Source: Candidatus Reconcilbacillus cellulovorans (GTDB lineage Bacteria; Bacillota; Bacilli; Paenibacillales; Reconciliibacillaceae). From it: a stretch of 64,000 nucleotides of DNA. Where the stretch lies: the NCBI GenBank assembly GCA_002507565.1, contig MOXJ01000001.1:62001-126000 (forward strand), written 5' to 3'. Positions 54,586 through 62,923 of the stretch are shown here, piece by piece. Numbering within the stretch: position 1 is the first letter of the stretch; every line of letters starts with the position of its first letter. The translations under genes were made by a program, and so were the position numbers. Under the pieces are notes generated by a model that saw only the letters and a program-made list of their open reading frames with translations, ran no database searches and was not told the origin of the DNA.

Positions 54586-54609
54586 AGTCAAGCCCGGGAG
54601 GAAAAGGCC

Positions 54610-55563
54610 GTGGAACTCCGCCTGCTCCGCTACGTCGTCCAAGTCGCGGCCGAACGGAACTTTTCGCGCGCCGCCGCCAAACTTCATATCACACAGCCGT
54701 CGCTCAGCCAACAGATCGCCAAATTGGAACGCGAACTCGGCGTCGTGCTGTTTCACCGCAGCCCCGGGGCCGTCGAACCGACCCATGCCGGACGCGTGTT
54801 CGTCGAACGCGCGCGGGAGATTCTTGATCTGGCCGACCTCCTCGCCAAGGAAATGGATGATTTGGCGCATATGCGTAAAGGCCGCCTCGTCGTCGGTAGT
54901 CTGCCCATGACCGGCGCGCACCTTTTGCCGCTCGTGCTGCCCGTTTTCCGAGGCCGCCATCCGGAAGTCGACATTTCGCTGGTCGAGGACACGACGCTGC
55001 GGCTGGAAGAACGGACGGCCGCCGGCGAAGTCGACGTCGCCTTTTTGACACTGCCGCTGACGAACGCCGGCCTGGAAGGAGAGCCGGTCGTCGAAGACGA
55101 AATTTGGCTCGCCGTGTCTCCCGACCATCCACTGGCCGCCCGCTCGGTCGCTGCCGCGCCGGGGCGGGTCGACGTCGCCGAGCTGGCACGGGAACCGTTC
55201 ATTTTACTGAAACAAGGCCAAGGATTCCGGAACATCGCGATCCAGCTTTGCCGAAACGCCGGCTTCGAACCGCGCATTGCGTTCGAATCGGGCAATATCG
55301 AGACGGTGCAGTCGCTGGTCGCCGCCGGGATGGGCGTCGCCTTCGTGCCGAGCATGGTCGCGCGCAACCGGAGCGGCCGGTTTGCGCCTGTGTTCGTCGA
55401 GTTGTCGGGTAGGCCGACCAGGACGATCGTGCTGGCGCGCAGGCGCGACCGTTTTTTGTCCAAAGCGGCCGAAGCGTTCCGCGACACCGTCTTTGACGTG
55501 TTGAAACACGTTCCGGGAGGATTGCCGTCGGACCTTTCGGACGACGGCGGCAACCGTCAGTAA
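54610..55563 (+). CDS. LysR family transcriptional regulator
   Basis: The 317-residue regulator has the winged-helix-turn-helix start LRYVVQVAAERNFSRAAAKLHITQPSLSQQIAKLERELG. The effector-binding domain follows from about residue 90 (GRLVVGSLPMTGAHLLPLVL and later QGQGFRN). GTG 54610 is chosen over the in-frame ATG 54541 because GGGAGG lies 8 nt upstream and the longer N-terminus would contain the operators. Divergence from leuCD suggests that it controls leucine synthesis, though LysR regulators in this position are also known for other pathways. The C-terminus overlaps the convergent hydrolase by 7 nt. Confidence 0.93.
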   Translation: MELRLLRYVVQVAAERNFSRAAAKLHITQPSLSQQIAKLERELGVVLFHRSPGAVEPTHAGRVFVERAREILDLADLLAKEMDDLAHMRKGRLVVGSLPMTGAHLLPLVLPVFRGRHPEVDISLVEDTTLRLEERTAAGEVDVAFLTLPLTNAGLEGEPVVEDEIWLAVSPDHPLAARSVAAAPGRVDVAELAREPFILLKQGQGFRNIAIQLCRNAGFEPRIAFESGNIETVQSLVAAGMGVAFVPSMVARNRSGRFAPVFVELSGRPTRTIVLARRRDRFLSKAAEAFRDTVFDVLKHVPGGLPSDLSDDGGNRQ

Positions 55564-56357
55564 ACGTCCGGCCGGCGGTCGTCCCAGACGGGAATCGCCG
55601 CGCGCGCTTCCTCGATCCGGTCGAGCCAAATCTCCGCGAACACGACGCATTCTTCGTCTCCGGCTTCCGCCACCGCTTCGCCCCACGGCCCGAAGACCGC
55701 CGATCCGCCGGCGAACGCCGTGTTTCCCACACGGCCCGTGCGGTTGCAACCCGCTACGAACAGCTGGTTTTCTACGGCGCGCGCGGCGAGCAAAAGTCGC
55801 CAATGTGCCGCCCGAGAAGCCGGCCAGGCGGCCGGAACGAACACGACGCGGGTCCCTTGCAGAGCCAGTCGCCTGCATAATTCGGGAAACCGCAGATCGT
55901 AACATACGATGACGGCGACCGGTACCCCACCAAGCGAAAAGACGTCCGCGCGGCCGCCTGCGGCGAAATGCCGGTGTTCGCCGCCCGGCCGAAAAAGGTG
56001 AATCTTTTCATAGCGGCCGACAGTCCGACCCTTTTCGTCAAAGAGATAGGCGGCGTTGACGATCCGCCCGTCGCCGAGCCGCTCCGCGACCGATCCGGCC
56101 ACAAGTCGAATGCCGCATTCCCGTGCGAGCGAGGACATTCGTTCCCGCGTCCGTCGGCCGTCCGGGTCGGCGAGTTCGGCTGCTTTTTCCGGAACATAGC
56201 CGGTGTTCCACAATTCCGGAAGAACGATAATGTCGGGTTTCGGGCGGTGTTGCGCGGCTTCCCGCACGAGGCGTTCCACGCGCCGTTCGTTGCGGTCGGG
56301 ATGTCCGTCTTCCGGCGCCATTTGGACGAGCGCAAGGCGAAGCATCCGCTTGTTCAC
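55557..56357 (-). CDS. Carbon-nitrogen hydrolase (nitrilase superfamily)
   Basis: The 266-residue enzyme has the nitrilase triad: E48 in LPELWNTGY, K118 in RYEKIHLF and C152 in VCYDLRFPE. The length and motifs resemble the omega-amidase/YafV/MtnU branch, which acts on 2-oxo-acid amides. An mtnB gene 3.8 kb away hints at methionine salvage (inference). GTG 56357 has AAGGAG 9 nt upstream; the longer frame to 56387 lacks a box. No signal peptide is seen. Confidence 0.88.
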   Translation of the reverse strand: MNKRMLRLALVQMAPEDGHPDRNERRVERLVREAAQHRPKPDIIVLPELWNTGYVPEKAAELADPDGRRTRERMSSLARECGIRLVAGSVAERLGDGRIVNAAYLFDEKGRTVGRYEKIHLFRPGGEHRHFAAGGRADVFSLGGVPVAVIVCYDLRFPELCRRLALQGTRVVFVPAAWPASRAAHWRLLLAARAVENQLFVAGCNRTGRVGNTAFAGGSAVFGPWGEAVAEAGDEECVVFAEIWLDRIEEARAAIPVWDDRRPDVY

Positions 56358-56443
56358 CGTCGTTCGCTCCTTCTGTCCGTTTCTCATTCCATTTTCTCAC
56401 GTTTTTTCGATTTCGGCGACGGCCGCGATTCGAAACGGAATTT

Positions 56444-56472
56444 TTGCATGCCCGTCGATTTCGTGATATGCT
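56444..56472 (+). promoter_or_regulatory. Sigma-A promoter of the pro operon
   Basis: TTGCAT (56444-56449), 17 nt, then TGA-TATGCT (-10 at 56467-56472), an extended -10. Transcription would start near 56480, directly before the T-box leader. Confidence 0.65.
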
Positions 56473-56479
56473 AGAAATC

Positions 56480-56735
56480 AGGCAAACGATCCGTCTCAAA
56501 CGTGACGAAGGGGAACAAGTAGGCGCTCCCGGCGGCGTCCAGAGAGCGGATTCCTCAGGCTGCGAGAATCCGTCGTCCGTCCGTGCCGAACCCGCCCCTG
56601 AACGGCCGGCGAGAAGCCGGACGGAGCCCGCCGTTACCGGGATTCGAGCGGGCGGCCGCGCAAGGCCGCCAAGAAAGGTGGTACCGCGGAAGCACGGGCT
56701 TTCGTCCTTTCCGCAAGGATGAAAGCCTTTTTGCT
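56480..56735 (+). promoter_or_regulatory. T-box riboswitch controlling proBAC
   Basis: The leader has stem I elements (AGTA near 56518-56521, CCAGAGAGCG, GCGAGA) and the near-invariant T-box AAAGGTGGTACCGCGG at 56674-56689, whose TGG-type bulge pairs with an uncharged tRNA 3' end. A terminator follows at once. Uncharged tRNA would favour the antiterminator and allow proBAC expression. Given the downstream genes it should sense tRNA-Pro. A C-rich run near 56590-56600 holds CCN triplets that could be the specifier, but I could not fold the stem confidently enough to fix the codon. Confidence 0.9.
56697..56732 (+). terminator. Attenuator hairpin of the T-box leader
   Basis: GGCTTTC...GAAAGCC with an inner TCCTT/AAGGA pairing forms a long stem, followed by TTTTT. 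It shares bases with the competing antiterminator arrangement, the standard T-box design. Confidence 0.85.
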
Positions 56736-56764
56736 TCCGTCGACAACGAAGGAGCGTCGGAACG

Positions 56765-57889
56765 ATGCGGCGTATCGTCATCAAAATCGGCAGCAGTTCG
56801 CTGACGGGCGAATGCGGCGGACTGGACCGGGAACGCGTCCGGTTTTACGCGAAAGAAATTTCCCGGCTGGCCGACGCGGGGTTCAAACCGCTCGTCGTGA
56901 CATCCGGCGCTGTCGCGGCCGGCTTTCGGGCGATCGGTTATCCGCACCGCCCGCGCCTCTTGCGCGAAAAACAAGCGGCAGCGGCCGTCGGCCAAGGTTT
57001 GCTGATGAAAGAATACGCCGAAGCGTTTGCCGAACACGACCGCATTGTCGCCCAACTGCTGCTGACGAGATCGGACCTATCCGACCGCAGGCGAATGCAA
57101 AACGCGCTTGCGGCTGTCGAGGAACTGCTCGTCCGCGGCGTCGTCCCGGTCATCAACGAGAACGACACGGTCGCGGTCGACGAGCTGAAATTCGGCGACA
57201 ACGACACCCTGTCCGCGCTTGTCGCCGCACTCGTCAAGGCCGAACAGCTCGTCATCGCCACCGACACCGACGGCCTCTACACCGACGACCCGCGGCGCAA
57301 TCCTGCCGCGCGCAAAATCGAACGCGTCGGCTCGATCGACGACGGGTTGTTCCGGATGGCCGGCGGATCGGGCTCTGCGGTCGGCACCGGCGGCATGCGC
57401 TCAAAACTGGAGGCGGCTCGCATCGCCGTGCTCGCCGGCATCGAAGTGTTCGTCGGCCGCGTCGCCGCGCCGGGCGATCTGGAACTCGCCGTCTCCGGCC
57501 GCGGCAAAGGAACGTATTTCGAGGCGACCGGGTCCTCCATGTCCGCCAAAAAGCGATGGATCGGCTTCCACTCCCTGCCGAAAGGCGCCGTGGACGTCGA
57601 CGACGGCGCCGCAAAAGCGATCACCGAGGGCGGCAAAAGCCTGCTTCCCGCCGGTGTTCGCGGGGTGGACGGGGATTTTCATCCCGGCGACGTCGTCGAA
57701 GTCCGGCACGCCGGACGGATTATCGGCCGCGGCGTCGTCAACTACGAGGCCGCTCAGTTGCGCGCGGCGGCTGGCCTGTCTTCAGAAGAAGTGAAACGTC
57801 GTTTCGACGTCGCGCGCATCGAAGTCATTCACCGCGACGAATGGGTCGCCTTCGAAACTCTTAACGTCAGAGGAGGTCTTGTACCGTGA
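56765..57889 (+). CDS. proB: Glutamate 5-kinase
   Basis: ProB phosphorylates glutamate in the first step of proline synthesis. The 374-residue product has the amino-acid-kinase core (VIKIGSSSLT, VTSGAVAAG, INENDTVAVDELKFGDND) and a C-terminal PUA domain from about residue 280 (GDFHPGDVVEV and RGVVNYEA). This full-length form is normally feedback-inhibited by proline. ATG 56765 has GAAGGAG upstream. It follows a T-box leader and overlaps proA by 4 nt, so expression should rise when proline is short. Confidence 0.97.
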   Translation: MRRIVIKIGSSSLTGECGGLDRERVRFYAKEISRLADAGFKPLVVTSGAVAAGFRAIGYPHRPRLLREKQAAAAVGQGLLMKEYAEAFAEHDRIVAQLLLTRSDLSDRRRMQNALAAVEELLVRGVVPVINENDTVAVDELKFGDNDTLSALVAALVKAEQLVIATDTDGLYTDDPRRNPAARKIERVGSIDDGLFRMAGGSGSAVGTGGMRSKLEAARIAVLAGIEVFVGRVAAPGDLELAVSGRGKGTYFEATGSSMSAKKRWIGFHSLPKGAVDVDDGAAKAITEGGKSLLPAGVRGVDGDFHPGDVVEVRHAGRIIGRGVVNYEAAQLRAAAGLSSEEVKRRFDVARIEVIHRDEWVAFETLNVRGGLVP

Positions 57890-59133
57890 GCGAAGTCAGG
57901 CTGAAGGCAGAGCGGGCCAAAGCCGCCGCGGCCGTTCTCGCCAACCGGCCGACGCCGGACAAAAACCGGGTTCTTCTGCGGATGGCGGAGCTTCTTTGGC
58001 GCGACAGAGCGGCCATCGTCGAAGCCAACGGCGTCGACCTCGAGCGCGGGCGCGCCGGCGGGCTGTCCGCTGCCCTGCTGGACCGGCTGCTTCTAAACGA
58101 CAGGCGCATCGAAGCGATGGCCGAAGGTTTGCGCGCCGTCGCAGAATTGCCCGATCCCGTCGGCGAAACCGTCGAACGGCTCGAACGACCGAACGGACTC
58201 ATCATCGAAAAAGTGCGCGTGCCGCTCGGCGTCGTCGGAATCGTATACGAGTCGCGCCCGAACGTGACCGCCGATGCGGCCGGCCTCTGCCTGAAAACGG
58301 GCAACGCGGTCGTTCTCCGCGGCGGTTCCGCCGCGCTTGAATCGAACAAAGCGATCGTCCGCGCCCTGCATCGCGCTCTGGAAGAGACCGATTTTCCTCC
58401 CGATGCCCTTCAGCTCGTGGAAGATACCGACAGGGCGTCCGTCGACGAAATGCTGCGTCTGAACGGCCTGCTCGACGTCGTCATCCCGCGCGGCGGCCGG
58501 GCGCTCATCCGGCACGTCGTCGAGCGGGCGAGCGTACCGGTCATCGAAACGGGAGAAGGCGTCTGCCACACGTACATCGACGCCGAAGCCGATCCCGGCA
58601 AGGCGGCGTCCATCGCCCTGAACGCGAAAGTACAGCGGCCGAGCGTCTGCAATGCCATGGAAACCCTGCTCGTCGATGCGCCCTTCGCGGAAAAACATCT
58701 CGCCGGTTTGGCCGAACAATTCCGTACGGCCGGCGTTGAACTGCGCGGCTGTCCGCGCGCCCGCTCGCTCGTGCCGTGGATGCGCGAAGCGACGGAAGAA
58801 GACTGGGGCACCGAATACCTCGACCTGATCTTGTCGGTCCGCGTCGTCGACGGGCTCGATGAAGCGATCGACCACATCCGGCGCTACGGAACTCGCCATT
58901 CTGAATGCATCGTAACGGAAAACCGGGAGCGCGCGGAGCGGTTTTTACGGGAAATCGACGCTGCGGTTGTATACCACAACGCCTCCACACGGTTCACCGA
59001 CGGCTTCGAATTCGGCTTCGGCGCAGAAATCGGCATCAGCACCCAGAAGCTGCACGCCCGCGGACCGATGGGATTGAAAGAGCTGACGTCATACAAATAC
59101 GTCGTCCGCGGCGACGGCCAGATCCGCATGTGA
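57886..59133 (+). CDS. proA: Gamma-glutamyl phosphate reductase
   Basis: ProA reduces gamma-glutamyl phosphate to the semialdehyde with NADPH. The 415-residue aldehyde-dehydrogenase-fold protein shows VGIVYESRPNVTADAAGLCLKTGNAVVLRGG and, for the catalytic Cys region, NAKVQRPSVCNAMETLLV. Its C-terminus has FGFGAEIGISTQKLHARGPMG, a ProA signature. GTG 57886 overlaps the proB stop (GTGA), so the two subunits of the ProB-ProA pathway enzyme are translationally coupled. Confidence 0.97.
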   Translation: MSEVRLKAERAKAAAAVLANRPTPDKNRVLLRMAELLWRDRAAIVEANGVDLERGRAGGLSAALLDRLLLNDRRIEAMAEGLRAVAELPDPVGETVERLERPNGLIIEKVRVPLGVVGIVYESRPNVTADAAGLCLKTGNAVVLRGGSAALESNKAIVRALHRALEETDFPPDALQLVEDTDRASVDEMLRLNGLLDVVIPRGGRALIRHVVERASVPVIETGEGVCHTYIDAEADPGKAASIALNAKVQRPSVCNAMETLLVDAPFAEKHLAGLAEQFRTAGVELRGCPRARSLVPWMREATEEDWGTEYLDLILSVRVVDGLDEAIDHIRRYGTRHSECIVTENRERAERFLREIDAAVVYHNASTRFTDGFEFGFGAEIGISTQKLHARGPMGLKELTSYKYVVRGDGQIRM

Positions 59134-59146
59134 GGGGAAGACGGCA

Positions 59147-60010
59147 ATGCATGCGGAAAAAACGTTGTCCGAAACGTCCATCCTCTTTCTCGGCGCCGGC
59201 AACATGGCGGAAGCGCTCGTCCGCGGCCTCTGCGAATCGGGCGCCGCGGACCCAGTCCGCATCTGCGTGCTGAACGCCGTCGACGCCGAAAAACGGGTCC
59301 GGCTTGCTGAACGATACGGCGTGCGGACCGGATCAGTAGGGTCGGATTTGGCCGACGAAGCGCGGCGCGCCGACTGGATCGTTCTGGCGATGAAGCCGAA
59401 AGACGTCGGCCGTGCCTTGAGCGATCTGGTCCCCCACGTTTCCGAGGGGCATCTGGTCATTTCCGTTGTCGCCGGTCTGTCGATCGGCGCGATTCAGCGC
59501 GCCATAGGCCGACGGCCCGTCGTCCGCACGATGCCGAACACGTCGAGCACGATCGGTCTCGGCGCCACCGCCGTCGCCTTTTCGCCGGAAGTGACGGACC
59601 AACAGGCGAAGCTCGTCTTGGAACTGTTCCGCACCGTCGGCCTGGTAGAAACGGTGGCCGAACCTTTCTTAGATGCCGTCACCGCCTTGTCCGGCAGTGG
59701 GCCCGCCTATGTCTACCTGCTGATGGAAGCAATGGCCGCCGAAGCCGCCGCGCAAGGGCTTGACCCCGGATGCGCTCTTCGTCTTGCTACCCAGACGGCG
59801 CTCGGCGCGGCCGAAATGGTGCGGAAAACGGGAGAACATCCGGCGGAATTGCGCCGGCGCGTCGCGTCGCCGAACGGAACGACCCAGGCCGCGCTCGAAA
59901 TACTCGATCGGATGGGCTTCGTCCCCGCCGTCCGTGCGGCGATGCGGCGTGCTGCAGAACGGTCGCAGGAAATCGGCCTTGAGCTCGACCGCTCGATCCC
60001 GGGCGCGTAA
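59147..60010 (+). CDS. proC: Pyrroline-5-carboxylate reductase
   Basis: ProC completes proline synthesis by reducing pyrroline-5-carboxylate. The 287-residue enzyme has a Rossmann start (FLGAGNMAEALVRGL), VAGLSIGAIQRAIG, VRTMPNTSSTIGLGATA and the dimer domain with ALSGSGPAYVYLLMEAMAAEA. It ends the T-box-controlled operon, 13 nt after proA. A GGGGAAG box lies before ATG 59147. All three proline genes are thus in one leader-controlled unit. Confidence 0.96.
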   Translation: MHAEKTLSETSILFLGAGNMAEALVRGLCESGAADPVRICVLNAVDAEKRVRLAERYGVRTGSVGSDLADEARRADWIVLAMKPKDVGRALSDLVPHVSEGHLVISVVAGLSIGAIQRAIGRRPVVRTMPNTSSTIGLGATAVAFSPEVTDQQAKLVLELFRTVGLVETVAEPFLDAVTALSGSGPAYVYLLMEAMAAEAAAQGLDPGCALRLATQTALGAAEMVRKTGEHPAELRRRVASPNGTTQAALEILDRMGFVPAVRAAMRRAAERSQEIGLELDRSIPGA

Positions 60011-60148
60011 CAACGCCGTCTTCGTCCATGCGGTCATTTTCACCAGGACGGATGAGAAACGGGCGTGCAAGGCATCCTTGAGAACAGAAGGCCTCGCGAT
60101 GGCATCACCGATCTCGCCGCCAGCTCGACGAACGACGGGAGGATGCCC

Positions 60149-60790
60149 ATGAACGCGCTTTGTCTGGAGGACGTCGAACGAACGTTTCAGCTTTTGCGTC
60201 AGACGAAAGCCCGACTCGACGTCCGCGGCTTTTTCCCCGCCACGAGCGGCAACCTGTCCGCCCGCATCGGACCGTTTTCGCCCGACCGGTTCGCGTTTGC
60301 CGTCACGACCGGCGGCCGGGACAAATCCGACATGTCGCCGGAAGATTTCCTGATCGTCGACCAGAACGGCCGCCCCGTCGGAGAAACTCGGCTGAAACCG
60401 TCGGCGGAAACGCTCATCCACTGCGAAATTTACCGACTGACCGGCTGCGGGGCCGTCGTCCACGCCCATACCGTGTTCAACAATCTGGCGTCGAAGCTGT
60501 ACAGGGAACAAGGAGGCGTGCCGATCGAGGGATGCGACATGCTGAAGGCGTTCGGGATTTGGGAAACCGGCGCTCCCGTCGAACTTCCCATCCTTCCCAA
60601 CGACGGGGACGCCGTCCGCGTTGCCCGAAGTATCAAGAGCGGCATAACGCGGAAAGTGCCAGGCTTTTTATTGCACAACCACGGCATTTTCGTCTGGGGC
60701 GACGACCTGCAGGCCGCGCGCCGGCATCTCGAAGCGTTCGAATTTTTGTTGGAGCTCCGTTGCAGGCTTGATGGGGCGCGTCGATCCTGA
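60149..60790 (+). CDS. mtnB: Methylthioribulose-1-phosphate dehydratase
   Basis: MtnB dehydrates methylthioribulose-1-phosphate in the methionine salvage pathway. The 213-residue class II aldolase-fold enzyme has ATSGNLSARIG for phosphate binding, and zinc ligands H105 and H107 in VVHAHTVF with a further His in LLHNHGIFVWG. GGGAGG lies 6 nt before ATG 60149. No other mtn genes are present nearby apart from the nitrilase-family gene. It is followed after 22 nt by an ArsR-type regulator, possibly in one transcript. Confidence 0.9.
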   Translation: MNALCLEDVERTFQLLRQTKARLDVRGFFPATSGNLSARIGPFSPDRFAFAVTTGGRDKSDMSPEDFLIVDQNGRPVGETRLKPSAETLIHCEIYRLTGCGAVVHAHTVFNNLASKLYREQGGVPIEGCDMLKAFGIWETGAPVELPILPNDGDAVRVARSIKSGITRKVPGFLLHNHGIFVWGDDLQAARRHLEAFEFLLELRCRLDGARRS

Positions 60791-60812
60791 ATCCGGGGGG
60801 AACGAAAGGCGC

Positions 60813-61778
60813 ATGAAAATCGACCTGTCCGGCGATTCCGACGAGAAGGCGCTGGTCGTGTTCGAGGCGCTCGCCAGCGCCGTGCGGCTGAAAATGCTGC
60901 GGCTTTTAGCAGAACGGCCGATGAACGTCCGCGAACTGGCCGAAGCGACCGGACTGAGCAGCGCCATCATGACCCTGCACGTGCGGAAATTGGAACGGGC
61001 CGGCCTTGTCCGCACGGAGCTGCTTCCCGGGCGCAACGGAGTGCAAAAACGGTGTTCGCTGGCCGTCGCCCGGCTGGAAACCGTATTCCCGACCGCCCGG
61101 ACGGCCGAAAAAGAATTTCATGAAGTTGAAATTTCCGTCGGCCATTACGTCGATTTCCGGATTGAGCCGACTTGCGGCCTGGCAACGACGGAAAAGGTGA
61201 TCGGAGAATTCGACGAACCGGTTTATTTTTCTCATCCCGAGCGCGTCAACGCCAAAATTTTATGGTTCGGCAAAGGGTACGTCGAATATCGCGTCCCCAA
61301 TTTTCTACTTGCCAGCCAACAACCGGTCGAACTTGAAATCTCGCTTGAGCTTTCGTCCGAAGCGCCGCGAACGAATCCGGACTGGCCGTCCGACATCGCG
61401 TTTTACTTAAACGGCGTCCGGCTCGGCGTCTGGACGAGCCCGGGCGATTTCGGCGACCGGCGCGGCCGGTACACGCCCGACTGGTGGCCGCCGGCCATCA
61501 ACCAGTATGGTTTGCTGAAACGGCTGAAAATCACGAAAAACGGTACGTTCGTCGACGGCAACCCGATGTCGAGCGTGACGATCGACGACGTCTCGATCCG
61601 AAACCGGCACTGGTCCTTCCGCATCGCCGTCGAGGACGACGCCGAACACATCGGCGGCGCCACGCTGTTCGGGCGCGGATTCGGCAACTACGACCAGGAC
61701 ATCGTGTTCCGCCTCATTTACGTCAAAACGTCGCCCGGGCCATTTCCGCAAACCACTCCGGATACCGATCGCGGATAA
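60813..61778 (+). CDS. ArsR-type regulator with large C-terminal domain
   Basis: The 321-residue protein has an ArsR-type winged helix in residues 1-95 (LASAVRLKMLRLLAERPMNVRELAEATGLSSAIMTLHVRKLERAGLV). A beta-rich domain of about 220 residues follows, with no metal-binding Cys signature, e.g. PDWPSDIAFYLNGVRLGVWTSPGDFG. That C-terminal domain suggests that it senses a carbohydrate or other ligand rather than metal (inference). ATG 60813 follows GGGGGGAACGAAAGG. It overlaps the convergent araM gene by 56 nt. Similar long ArsR proteins occur near sugar-catabolic genes in Paenibacillaceae. Confidence 0.82.
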   Translation: MKIDLSGDSDEKALVVFEALASAVRLKMLRLLAERPMNVRELAEATGLSSAIMTLHVRKLERAGLVRTELLPGRNGVQKRCSLAVARLETVFPTARTAEKEFHEVEISVGHYVDFRIEPTCGLATTEKVIGEFDEPVYFSHPERVNAKILWFGKGYVEYRVPNFLLASQQPVELEISLELSSEAPRTNPDWPSDIAFYLNGVRLGVWTSPGDFGDRRGRYTPDWWPPAINQYGLLKRLKITKNGTFVDGNPMSSVTIDDVSIRNRHWSFRIAVEDDAEHIGGATLFGRGFGNYDQDIVFRLIYVKTSPGPFPQTTPDTDRG

Positions 61779-62904
61779 CGCGCAGTCCGGTCGTTCGGTC
61801 GCGCAGGCCCGGCGCCTCGCGAAGCGCCGACTCTACCCGCTCCGGCCCGAATCCGAGCTCGGCCGGGGTGCTCGGCGCGCCGACTCGACGCAGCTTTGCA
61901 GCTAAATCGTCCGGCTTCGGCAAGTCCGTATAAAAACGCGCAAACGGCTCGGGCTCCCGTTCAGCGAGCCGGCGATACAACGCCGACACAAGCACGGTCG
62001 CCACCCCGACCTTGACGCCGTGTAGGCGCTGCCGTTCGCCGCGGGCGAGCGACTGCATCTCCCACGCGTGCGACACGTGATGCTCTCCGCCCGATGCCGG
62101 CCGGGAATGGCCGACGGCCTGCATCGACAGACCGGACAGCAGGAGCGCTTCGGCAAGAGCCGCTATCCCTTTTTCGTCTGCGTCTGCGATCGCCGCTTCG
62201 TTTCGAAAGCATCGCGCAAGCGCCTCTTTGGTCATCCGGTACGCCGTAGGGCAGAACGGTTCTCCGCCGAGCTCCCGCGAACAAAGCCAGTCGGCAAGCG
62301 CCGTCCATTTCCCGATCATATCGCCGTAGCCGGCGGCGATCAACTCGCGCGGCGCGTTCGCCAACACTTCGGTGTCGGCGAACAGCGCCTCCGGCGCCAC
62401 GGCGGGCACGGTCGTCTTGACGCCGCCGACGACGACCGGAGCGCCCGCCGACGTAAATCCGTCGACCGACGGCGCCGTCGGCACCGACACGAACGGAATA
62501 CGCATTTTCGCCGCAACCAACCGCACGATGTCGTGAATCGTACCCGCCCCGACGGCAACCAACAACCGCGTGCCGGCGTCCGCCGCCAACAAGACGCGTA
62601 GGACGGCGTCGCCGTCGGCCGTCACGTCGCCGGCGGCGTTCGGCGTAAGACAACAGACGGCGAAACGGACGCCCTTTCGAGCCAGCTCTTCTTCTAAGCG
62701 CAGCCCCACGGCTTTGCGCGTGGCGGCGTCGGCGACGAGCAAAACGTCGGATAGGGCGGTCCGGCGTACGTACGCCGCCGCCTCTTCCAGCGCTCCCGGT
62801 GCAAGACGGCAGACCGTCCGAATGTCGGTATCGGTATGGCGATGGCCGCACCGGCAAGACAGGAAATCCTTTCGCCACGCTGCGATCTCGGTTTCGATGT
62901 CCAC
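61723..62904 (-). CDS. araM: sn-glycerol-1-phosphate dehydrogenase (AraM/EgsA)
   Basis: AraM reduces dihydroxyacetone phosphate to sn-glycerol-1-phosphate, the enantiomer used for archaeal lipids and for heptaprenylglyceryl lipids in Bacilli. The 393-residue enzyme has VGAGTIHDIVRLVAAKMRIPFVSVPTAPSVDGFTSAGA, the NAD- and metal-binding Asp region, and the metal-binding His pair in GGEHHVSHAWE. The GTG start at 62904 has GAGGGG close upstream (short spacing). It lies 19 nt after the dnaD stop, so it may be transcribed with dnaD. The 3' end overlaps the ArsR gene. Confidence 0.88.
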   Translation of the reverse strand: MDIETEIAAWRKDFLSCRCGHRHTDTDIRTVCRLAPGALEEAAAYVRRTALSDVLLVADAATRKAVGLRLEEELARKGVRFAVCCLTPNAAGDVTADGDAVLRVLLAADAGTRLLVAVGAGTIHDIVRLVAAKMRIPFVSVPTAPSVDGFTSAGAPVVVGGVKTTVPAVAPEALFADTEVLANAPRELIAAGYGDMIGKWTALADWLCSRELGGEPFCPTAYRMTKEALARCFRNEAAIADADEKGIAALAEALLLSGLSMQAVGHSRPASGGEHHVSHAWEMQSLARGERQRLHGVKVGVATVLVSALYRRLAEREPEPFARFYTDLPKPDDLAAKLRRVGAPSTPAELGFGPERVESALREAPGLRDRTTGLRVIRDRYPEWFAEMARATF

Positions 62905-62923
62905 GTCCCCTCACACCTGACGA

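Noticed and set aside
60011-60148. Possible S-box (SAM) riboswitch upstream of mtnB
   Set aside because: The 138-nt gap lacks the conserved S-box core and shows no terminator hairpin.
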